NCBI GenBank assembly: GCA_942491665.1
Contig: CALOBR010000020.1
Span: forward strand, 372,001-436,000
Direction of reading: 5' to 3'
Length of the DNA stretch: 64,000 bases
From: CAVQGZ01 sp942491665
GTDB taxonomy: Bacteria > Actinomycetota > Actinomycetes > Jiangellales > Jiangellaceae
The position numbers and the translations under genes are program-made. Every line of letters begins with the position of its first letter. Within the stretch, counting starts at the first letter, position 1. Shown here piece after piece: positions 57,841 through 64,000 of the stretch. Below the pieces are notes generated by a model, which was given only the letters and a program-made list of their open reading frames with translations, did not search any database and had not been told where the DNA came from.

Positions 57841-59564
57841 GCGGCGTCCACGTCGGTGATCTGGCTCTCGACGATCTCGCGGTACGTCGAGCACGTCGCG
57901 ATGAGCTCGTCGTGCGTCCCCACCCCGACGACCTGCCCGCCGTCCAGCACGACGATGCGGTCGGCATGCATGATCGTGCTCACCCGTTGAGCCACCACGA
58001 GGACCGCGGTCTGCTGGGTCTCTCGGCGCAGGGCGGCGCGCAGCCGGGCGTCGGTGGCGTAGTCGAGTGCGGAGAAGCTGTCGTCGAACACGTACACGTC
58101 GGGCTGGCGCACGACGGCGCGGGCGATCGCCAGGCGCTGTCGCTGCCCGCCGGAGAGGTTCGTGCCGCCCTGCTCGATCGGCGCCTGCAGCCCCTCCGGC
58201 AACGAGCGGACGAAGTCGGCCGCCTGGGACACCTGCAGCGCGTGCCACAGCTGCTCGTCGCTGGCATCGGGGCTGCCCACCCGAAGGTTGGTGGCCACCG
58301 TGCCGCTGAACAAGAACGCCCGCTGCGGGACGAACCCGATGTGCGACCACAGGTCGTCGCGGGCCATCTCGCGCACGTCCACGCCGTCGAGGCGCACCTG
58401 GCCACCGGTCACGTCGTAGAGCCGTGGGACGAGGTTGACCAGGGTGGTCTTGCCCGAGCCGGTCGACCCGACGACGGCGACCGTCTCACCGGGGTCGACC
58501 CCGAACGAGACGCCGCACAGCACCGGCTCCTCGGCGCCGGGGTAACCGAAGTCGACGTCGTTCAGCTCGAGGGCGGCCCGGTGGGTGGACGGAGTCGGGT
58601 GCTCGGGGTCGAGCACCGCGGGGTCGACGTCGAGCACGGCGTTGATGCGCTCGGCCGAGGCGGCGGCCCGCGGCACCATCACGAACATCATCGTCGCCAT
58701 CATCACGGCCATGAGGATCTGCACGAGGTAGGTCAAGAACGCCGTCAGGTTGCCGATGGGCATCTCGCCGGCGTCGACGCGCTGGCCGCCGAACCAGAGG
58801 ATCGCGACGCTGGACAGGTTCATCACCAGCATCAGCCCGGGCATCATCAGCGCGAAGAGCCGGTTGACCCGCAGCATGGTGTCGGTGAGGTCGGCGTTGG
58901 CCTGCTCGAAGCGGCGCTCCTCGTGGTCGCCGCGCACGAACGCCCGGATGACGCGAACTCCGGTCAGCTGCTCGCGAAGCACCTGGTTGACCCGGTCGAT
59001 CTTGCGCTGCGTGGTACGAAACAGCGGCACCGCCCGCGAGAGGATCAGCCCGATGAACACGGCCATCACCGGGACGGCGACGAGCAGCATCCGGGAGAGC
59101 ACCGCGTCTTGACGCAGTGCCATGATCACGCCGCCCACGGCCATGATCGGCGCGGACACCATGATGGTGAGCGCCATGATCACCAGCATCTGCACCTGCT
59201 GGACGTCGTTGGTGTTGCGGGTGATCAGCGACGGCGCCCCGAACTCGTTGACTTCACGCAACGAGAACGTCTGCACCGAACGGAACAGCCCGCCTCGCAC
59301 GTCGCGTCCGAACCCCATCGCGGTGCGCGCGCTGTAGTAGACGCCGATGATGGCGGCGACGCCGACGACGAGAGTGACCGCGAGCATCACGACGCCGACA
59401 CGCAGGATGTACTCGGTGTCGCCGAGCACGACCCCGTTGTTGATGATGTCGGCGTTGAGCTCGGGCAGGTAGAGGTTGCCGAACGCTTGCACAAGCAGCA
59501 GCACCACGACGATGGCGAGCGGTCCCCGGTACGGGCGCAAGAACCGGGTCAGCAGCGCGATCAC
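57837..59564 (-). CDS. Heterodimeric ABC exporter, subunit 1 (degenerate catalytic residue)
   Basis: 575 residues: six-helix domain (about 15-310) and ATPase domain with Walker A VGSTGSGKTTLVNLV and a canonical signature LSGGQRQRLAIARA. Walker B reads VYVFDDSFSALD, with Asp where the catalytic Glu should be. Together with the LSAGE signature of subunit 2 this makes one weak and one active ATP site, as in asymmetric exporters. Cargo unknown. First gene of the pair. Confidence 0.92.
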   Translation of the reverse strand: MIALLTRFLRPYRGPLAIVVVLLLVQAFGNLYLPELNADIINNGVVLGDTEYILRVGVVMLAVTLVVGVAAIIGVYYSARTAMGFGRDVRGGLFRSVQTFSLREVNEFGAPSLITRNTNDVQQVQMLVIMALTIMVSAPIMAVGGVIMALRQDAVLSRMLLVAVPVMAVFIGLILSRAVPLFRTTQRKIDRVNQVLREQLTGVRVIRAFVRGDHEERRFEQANADLTDTMLRVNRLFALMMPGLMLVMNLSSVAILWFGGQRVDAGEMPIGNLTAFLTYLVQILMAVMMATMMFVMVPRAAASAERINAVLDVDPAVLDPEHPTPSTHRAALELNDVDFGYPGAEEPVLCGVSFGVDPGETVAVVGSTGSGKTTLVNLVPRLYDVTGGQVRLDGVDVREMARDDLWSHIGFVPQRAFLFSGTVATNLRVGSPDASDEQLWHALQVSQAADFVRSLPEGLQAPIEQGGTNLSGGQRQRLAIARAVVRQPDVYVFDDSFSALDYATDARLRAALRRETQQTAVLVVAQRVSTIMHADRIVVLDGGQVVGVGTHDELIATCSTYREIVESQITDVDAA

Positions 59565-59726
59565 CGGCCGACGGTACCCACCCGGGCCGGGCTGAGGGCG
59601 ACCGCCGCCGATGACCCCCGCCCAGCCGGCTACGGATCCAGCGATTCGCCCGTTTTGGGTGATGACCCCAGCGGGGGCATGCGGGACTCTTGACCAGACA
59701 CGCTGTTACCCATGGGGAGGAACCCG

Positions 59727-60155
59727 ATGAGCACGTCTCGCACCACACGCACCGCCGTCGCCCTGATGAGCAGCCTGGCGCTCGCCGCCTCGCTGGCCGC
59801 CTGCAGCGACACCGAGACCCAGCCGGACGCTGAAACCGCGGTGTGCGACAGCGTGGCCGAGGTGCGCTCGGCCGCCGCCGGCGTGGCTGCCCTCGACACG
59901 ACGTCGAGCGTGGACGACGCTCAGGCCGCGATCGACTCCCTGACCAGCGCTGTCGAGGGTCTGAAGACCAGCGCGGCCGACCTCGAGGCGGCCGACAGCG
60001 CAGCCGTCTCCGCAGCCGCCGACGCGATCAGCGGCGCTGTCGGCGACGTCTCCGGAGCCGACTCGTTGGGTGCAGCGGCGGCGACCGTTCAGGGCTCGAC
60101 CGGTGCACTGGACACGGCTCTGACCGAGATCAGCGACGGGGTTCAGTGCGAGTAG
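59727..60155 (+). CDS. Ala-rich secreted lipoprotein, helical
   Basis: 142 residues. A signal peptide ends LAASLAAC (lipidated Cys near residue 26). The mature part is highly helical, Ala/Ser/Asp-rich, with heptad-like repeats (VDDAQAAIDSLTSAVEGLKTSAADLEAAD) that suggest a coiled coil; two further Cys may form a disulfide. No family recognised. GGGGAGGAA is 5 nt before ATG 59727, so the upstream ATG at 59712 is part of the ribosome site. Confidence 0.82.
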   Translation: MSTSRTTRTAVALMSSLALAASLAACSDTETQPDAETAVCDSVAEVRSAAAGVAALDTTSSVDDAQAAIDSLTSAVEGLKTSAADLEAADSAAVSAAADAISGAVGDVSGADSLGAAAATVQGSTGALDTALTEISDGVQCE

Positions 60156-60191
60156 CATCGCGCCACTGTCGGCGAGGCGAATGAGGTCACC

Positions 60192-60428
60192 ATGACGCTG
60201 TGGGAGTGGTTCGGCATCGCGATCTTCGCGGTCGTGATCGGCTCGTACCTGCTGATGCTGGTGACGATCTTCGCCGACATCTTTCGAGACCACGACCTCG
60301 GCGGCCTCGGCAAGGCGGCCTGGGTCGTCGGACTCATCCTGTTCCCGGTGCTGGGCGCGCTGGTCTACCTGATCGCCCGAGGGGACGGGATGAGCCGACG
60401 CCAGGCAGCCCGCCACGTGGTCGGCTAG
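60192..60428 (+). CDS. PLDc_N domain small membrane protein
   Basis: 78 residues. Helix 1 (about 5-28) is followed by FADIFRDHDLGGLGKAAWVVGLILFPVLGALVYLI, the family core, and a short basic tail with SRRQAARH. Same family as the 67-residue protein at 32174-32377, but here not linked to an ABC system. Role unknown. Confidence 0.87.
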   Translation: MTLWEWFGIAIFAVVIGSYLLMLVTIFADIFRDHDLGGLGKAAWVVGLILFPVLGALVYLIARGDGMSRRQAARHVVG

Positions 60429-60454
60429 CTCTCGCGCACGCTACCGACGTGCCC

Positions 60455-61342
60455 TCAGAAGGGCGTCGGGATGCGACGCACCGGCATGTCCGGCTCGGTG
60501 TACCCGCGTGCGCTCGGCTTGCGCGGCATCGTGACGTCCCGCGGAGCCAGGGGGGAGTACGGGATCTGGCTGAGCAGGTGGGAGATGATGTTGAGCCGCC
60601 CGCGCTTCTTGTCGTCGTTGTCCACGACGAACCACGGCGCCCAGGCGGTATCGGTAGCCGCGATCATCGCGTCACGGGCTCGGCAGTAGTCGTAGTGCCG
60701 GCTGTACGACTTCAGGTCGGTCGGCGAGAGCTTCCAGATCTTGCGCGGGTCGGAGATGCGGTTGCCCAGCCGTCGCGTCTGCTCGGCCACGCTGACGTTG
60801 AGCCAGTACTTGATGAGGATGATGCCGTTGTCGACCATCGCCCGCTCCACCGCGGGCGCTTGCTCAAGGAACTTCTCGGTCTGCTCCGGGGTGCAGTAGC
60901 CCATCACCGGCTCGACGCCGGCCCGGTTGTACCAGCTTCGGTCGAAGATGGCGACCTCCCCGGCTGACGGGAAGTGGGCGATGTAGCGCTGGACGTACAT
61001 CTGCGACTTCTCCCGCTCAGTCGGAGTCGGCAGCGCGATGTGCTTGAAGACCCGCGGGCTGGTGCGCTCGGTAATCCGCCGGATCGTCCCACCCTTGCCC
61101 GCCGAGTCCAGCCCCTCGAACACGACGCAGACCTTGGCGCCAGTGGCCTTGACCCACTCCTGCATGGCCACCAGCTCGCCCTGCAGCACTCGCATCTGCT
61201 TCTCGTACTCCTTCGTCGACAGCTTCGGCGGTGAGCCCGACCCGTCGACTCCTTCAGCAGCACTGGTCGCCGTCGCCTTCGTGGCGCGGTCGGACTTGCT
61301 GCCCTTCTTGCCTTTCTTGTCTTTCTTGTCATTCTTGCTCAA
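60455..61342 (-). CDS. ppk2: Polyphosphate kinase 2
   Basis: 295 residues. After a Lys-rich N-terminus come Walker A EGLDSAGKGGTIRRI (about 105), IFDRSWYNRAGVEPVMGYC (Walker B region) and the lid RISDPRKIWKLSPTDLKSYSR. PPK2 uses polyphosphate to phosphorylate GDP or other nucleotides, or works in reverse. One-domain class I type by length. It is convergent with the PLDc_N gene and divergent from SulP. A PHO-box-like site 25 kb away suggests phosphate regulation in this genome but none was seen here. Confidence 0.94.
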   Translation of the reverse strand: MSKNDKKDKKGKKGSKSDRATKATATSAAEGVDGSGSPPKLSTKEYEKQMRVLQGELVAMQEWVKATGAKVCVVFEGLDSAGKGGTIRRITERTSPRVFKHIALPTPTEREKSQMYVQRYIAHFPSAGEVAIFDRSWYNRAGVEPVMGYCTPEQTEKFLEQAPAVERAMVDNGIILIKYWLNVSVAEQTRRLGNRISDPRKIWKLSPTDLKSYSRHYDYCRARDAMIAATDTAWAPWFVVDNDDKKRGRLNIISHLLSQIPYSPLAPRDVTMPRKPSARGYTEPDMPVRRIPTPF

Positions 61343-61448
61343 CGTCCCATCCCCTTCCAGGAGAGTCTCAAGATGCCCCCGGCTGGGCCAGGCCGCATCA
61401 CCCGGATCGGGCTACGCGGGTCGTCCCTGGCGCACCTACCGTGCGCGC

Positions 61449-63133
61449 ATGAATCTCATGCCCGTGGCCCTGCGAGGCTATGACAATTCCTGGCTGAGCG
61501 GTGACGTGATCGCGGGCGTGGCTCTGGCTGCCGTGGCCATCCCGGAGGTGATGGGCTACACATCCATCGCCCAGATGCCCATCCAGACCGGCCTGTACAC
61601 GGTCATCCTCCCGACTCTGGTCTTCGCACTCCTCGGTTCCTCCAAGCTGCTGCTCGTCGGTGCCGACTCCGCCACCGTCGCAGTCCTGGCTGCTGGCCTG
61701 GCGGGTCTCGGGATCGCCGGCCTCACGCCGAACTCGCCCGAATGGGTCGCCTGGTCGGGTCTGACCGCCCTGGTCTGCGGCGGTCTGCTGGTGCTCGCGC
61801 GCCTGCTCAAGCTGGGGTTCATCGGCGACTTTCTGAGCGCGTCGGTGCTCGTCGGCTTTCTCACCGGAGTCGGCATCCAGGTGCTGTCCGGGCAGATCCC
61901 CGACATGCTCGGAGTCGCCAAGGGAACCGGCAACTGGTTCCAGCAGCAGTGGTCGACGATCACCTCGATCCCCGACGCCAACCTCGCCACGGTGGGCTTC
62001 GCTGCGCTCACGGTGGGACTGATCGTCGGGTTCGGCACGTTCCTGCCCAAGATCCCTGGCGCCCTGGTCGCTGTGGTGCTGTGCATCATCATCTCGACTG
62101 TGACGGACGCTTCCGCCAGCGGGGTGGCTGTGGTCGGGACGGTTCCCTCAGGCCCTCCGCCCGTCGGACTCCCCCAGGGCGTGAATCCAAGCGACGCTCT
62201 GAAGGTGGCTGGCGTGGCCTTCGCCTGCTTCGTTCTGATCATCGCCCAGAGCGCGGCGACCGCGCGTAGCTTCGCGGCCAAGCACGGCGAGCGAGTCGAC
62301 GTCAACCGCGACATCCTGGGCCTCTCGGGGGCGAACATCGCCGCTGGTCTCTCCGGCGCGTTCGTCGTCAACGGCAGCCCGACGAAGACCCAGATCCTCG
62401 ACCAGCAGCACGGCCGCACGCAGGTGGCCAACATGACCATGTCGGCCGTGGTCCTGCTGTTCGCACTGTTCGGCACCGGCCTGCTGACCAACATGCCCAC
62501 GGCGACGCTTGCCGGGATCGTGTTCATGATCGGGCAAGCCTCATCGACGCGCTGGGCCTCAAGCGGATCAAGGCGGAGCGCTTCAGCGAGTTCATCGTGG
62601 CCGCCGTGACCGGGTTCGTGGTCTTCGCCGTCGGTGTCGAGCAGGGCATCATCCTGGCGATCGTGGCCTCGATCATCGAGATCATCCGCCGGGCGTACCG
62701 GCCCAAGGACTTCGTGGTCGTGCAGGATGTCGGGGGTACACCCAGCTACGTCGGCGCGGCGCCGGGCACGCAGAGCGAGCCCGGCCTGGTGGTCTTCCGC
62801 TTCGACGCCGAGCTGTTCTACGCGAACGCCAGCCGGTTCGGTGACGACGTCAAGGCACTGGTCGACGGAGCAGCGGACCCCGTGCGCTGGGTGCTGCTCG
62901 ACGCCTCTGCCCTGGCCGACGTCGACTATTCCGCTGGCATCCAGCTCAAGGACCTGGCTCACTTCTTGCAGGCGCGAGCGATCAAGGTCGGCCTTGTGCG
63001 GGCGGACGTGGACCTGCTCTCGACGCTGACCACCTACGACGGGATCGGCGACGAATCGCAGACTCGCACCTACCCGACGATCAGCGGGGGAATCGCGGCG
63101 TTCCAGGCCGACCAGGGCGCCTCGCAGCAGTAG
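61449..63133 (+). pseudogene. SulP family anion transporter with STAS domain, frameshifted
   Basis: The first frame has the SulP membrane domain: WLSGDVIAGVALAAVAIPEVMGYTSIAQMP, GADSATVAVLAAGL, then SAATARSFAAKHGERVDVNRD and VVNGSPTKTQILDQQHGRTQ. The second frame has the last helix (VAAVTGFVVFAVGVEQGIIL) and a STAS domain (LVVFRFDAELFYANASRFG, LLDASALADVDYSAG). The frame changes near 62527-62537 (GIVFMIG then SLIDALGLKRIKAERF), and the span is one base short of a multiple of three. A true deletion or a sequencing error. TACCGT at 61437-61442 stands 6 nt before ATG. Substrate: sulfate, bicarbonate or similar. Confidence 0.85.
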
Positions 63134-63183
63134 CCGTGTGGTGGGTGCGTTGAGGAGATAGCCGTCGCGCCCGCCGAGTACTT

Positions 63184-63212
63184 GAGCCGACGAGGGGACT
63201 CGAACCCCCAAC
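63184..63212. repeat. Partial tRNA-Thr 3' end: outer att-like repeat of a HigBA islet
   Basis: 29 bp matching the T arm and acceptor 3' strand of the tRNA-Thr at 63908-63980 with a single mismatch (other copy at 63907-63935). No other part of a tRNA is present. A truncated tRNA 3' end as a direct repeat on the 3' side of an intact tRNA gene is the scar of site-specific integration. The repeats are 723 bp apart. Confidence 0.82.
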
Positions 63213-63246
63213 TACCGTCAGTGACCGGGCGCCGCTGACAAGTCGA

Positions 63247-63273
63247 CAGGCATAACGCGTCGCGTTATGCCTG
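63247..63273. promoter_or_regulatory. Operator palindrome of higBA
   Basis: CAGGCATAACGCG and CGCGTTATGCCTG form perfect 13-bp arms around a single T, 3 nt before the toxin start. HigA-type antitoxins repress their own operon through such palindromes. It must overlap the promoter or the leader start. Confidence 0.8.
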
Positions 63274-63276
63274 GCA

Positions 63277-63561
63277 GTGGTGATCAGGTCCTTCCGAAAC
63301 CCTGCGACGGAGCGGCTTTGGTCACGTCAGCGAGTTCGCAGCATCGACCCCCGGATCGAACGGTCGGCGCTGCGCAAGCTGGCGATGCGGGACGCGGCCG
63401 AAGACCTTGAGGACTTGCGCACCCCTCCGGGGAACCGACTGGAAGCCCATAAGGGTGACCGCGCCGGACAACACGGCATCCGGATCAACCAGCAGTGGCG
63501 GATCTGCTTCGTGCGGACAGCGGCAGGCCCGGAAGACATCGAGATTGTGGACTACCACTGA
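63277..63561 (+). CDS. higB: HigB/RelE-family toxin
   Basis: 94 residues from GTG 63277 (GTG 63280 also possible). IRSFRNPATERLWS, LEDLRTPPGNRLEAHKGDRAGQHGIRINQQWRICF is read with breaks, and EDIEIVDYH closes it: the HigB subgroup of RelE mRNA interferases, which cut mRNA on the ribosome. Toxin-first order is typical of higBA. Its stop overlaps an ATG of the antitoxin frame (TGATG). Confidence 0.93.
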   Translation: MVIRSFRNPATERLWSRQRVRSIDPRIERSALRKLAMRDAAEDLEDLRTPPGNRLEAHKGDRAGQHGIRINQQWRICFVRTAAGPEDIEIVDYH

Positions 63562-63575
63562 TGGAGGTGCCGGCC

Positions 63576-63869
63576 ATGTCGAGGATCGCTCCCGTTCATC
63601 CTGGCGAGGTCCTGCAGGAGGAGTTCCTGGACCCGATGGGGGTTACCCAGCACCGGCTGGCCGTGTCCATCAGGGTGCCTCCGCGGCGGATCAACGAGAT
63701 CGTGCACGGCAAGCGACGCATCACCGCCGACACCGCGCTGCGCTTGTCTCGCTACTTCGGCACGACCGACCGCTTCTGGCTGAACCTGCAGACCCGCTTC
63801 GACCTCGAAACCGAGAAGGACAAGCTCGGCACAGCCCTGGACGACATCCGTCCTCTGCAGTCCGCCTGA
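63576..63869 (+). CDS. higA: HigA-family antitoxin (XRE helix-turn-helix)
   Basis: 97 residues. VHPGEVLQEEFLDPMGVTQHRLAVSI begins the HigA domain; RVPPRRINEIVHGKRRITADTALRLSRYFGT is the helix-turn-helix. It neutralises HigB and represses the operon. ATG 63576 is preferred because GGAGGTG lies 8 nt upstream; ATG 63561, which overlaps the toxin stop, is in frame and would add five residues. Confidence 0.93.
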   Translation: MSRIAPVHPGEVLQEEFLDPMGVTQHRLAVSIRVPPRRINEIVHGKRRITADTALRLSRYFGTTDRFWLNLQTRFDLETEKDKLGTALDDIRPLQSA

Positions 63870-63907
63870 ACGAAGAAGCGGCAGGCCCTGACCTGCGCGG
63901 ACACTGG

Positions 63908-63980
63908 AGCCGACGGGGGGACTCGAACCCCCAACCACCTGTTTACAAGACAGGTGCGCTGCCAGTTGCGCCACGTCGGC
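63908..63980 (-). tRNA. tRNA-Thr (anticodon TGT)
   Basis: 73 nt on the minus strand. Acceptor GCCGACG/CGTCGGC, D arm with GGCGCAACTGGCAGCGC, anticodon stem CCTGT/ACAGG closing loop CTTGTAA (anticodon TGT), and T arm GGGGGTTCGAGTCCCCC. CCA not encoded. Its 3' end is the attachment site that bounds the HigBA islet. Confidence 0.97.
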
Positions 63981-64000
63981 GAAGCACGACCAGTCTACGA

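Noticed and set aside
63184..63260. A second full tRNA gene next to the intact tRNA-Thr
   Set aside because: Only the T arm and acceptor 3' strand are present; no anticodon or D arm can be folded, so it is treated as an att-like fragment.
1..64000. Prophage or large genomic island
   Set aside because: No phage structural, integrase or transposase gene is seen, and codon use is uniform apart from the short HigBA islet.

Overview
This window is chromosomal DNA from a high-GC Gram-positive bacterium of the Actinomycetes. The evidence is very strong G/C at third codon positions, frequent GTG starts, and a set of actinobacterial families: IdeR, glucosyl-3-phosphoglycerate synthase, the bacterial XPB helicase with its helicase-associated partner, DipZ, a wax ester synthase, DUF2530, DUF3027, DUF3263 and DUF5709 proteins, and a CIRCE-controlled groEL ending in GGMDF. 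No plasmid, prophage, IS transposase or CRISPR array is visible. The genus cannot be fixed from the sequence alone.

Layout. 1-7.6 kb: start of an acyltransferase, tRNA-Arg(CCT), a wax ester synthase, a YihY membrane protein, an unassigned 1151-residue protein and a threonylcarbamoyl-AMP synthase. 7.6-10.6 kb: acyl-CoA dehydrogenase, phosphotransferase and SDR (lipid oxidation). 10.8-11.9 kb: a CstR-like repressor with two rhodaneses and its operator. 11.9-15.7 kb: IdeR, photolyase, a ParA with a small basic partner, GNAT. 15.7-16.0 kb: an unexplained stretch with a predicted leader peptide and several hairpins. 16.0-22.9 kb: PdxH, citrate synthase, SerC, MFS, ThpR, DUF2530/DUF3027/cold-shock genes. 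22.9-29.0 kb: helicase-associated protein, PECR-like SDR, cation antiporter, XPB. 29.0-32.4 kb: VapBC, S51 peptidase, an ABC operon. 32.4-35.1 kb: frameshifted kinase, fasciclin protein, CutC, a 48-residue protein behind a PHO-box-like promoter. 35.2-42.6 kb: GroEL, then an overlapping operon for acyl-CoA synthetase, E1 alpha, E1 beta, E2 and an acyl carrier protein; E2 is broken by a 29-bp duplication. 42.8-47.5 kb: DUF5709, GpgS, aldose epimerase, LytR_C, DUF3263, LCP. 47.5-53.2 kb: F420-type reductase, Rieske protein and a secreted copper/heme/redox group (PCu(A)C, Dyp peroxidase, DipZ). 53.2-59.6 kb: acyl-CoA-binding protein, aromatic amino acid decarboxylase and a heterodimeric ABC exporter. 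59.7-64 kb: lipoprotein, PPK2, a frameshifted SulP, and a ~0.7 kb HigBA islet between direct repeats of a tRNA-Thr 3' end.

Themes. Genes are packed with 1-4 nt overlaps, and convergent genes often overlap by about 20 nt. At least twelve genes have a TANNNT box ending 6-7 nt before the start codon, the signature of leaderless mRNAs. Three reading frames are disrupted: E2 by a 29-bp duplication, and a kinase and a SulP transporter by apparent 1-nt shifts. A ~58-bp palindromic element occurs three times, once inside the E2 linker at the site of the duplication.
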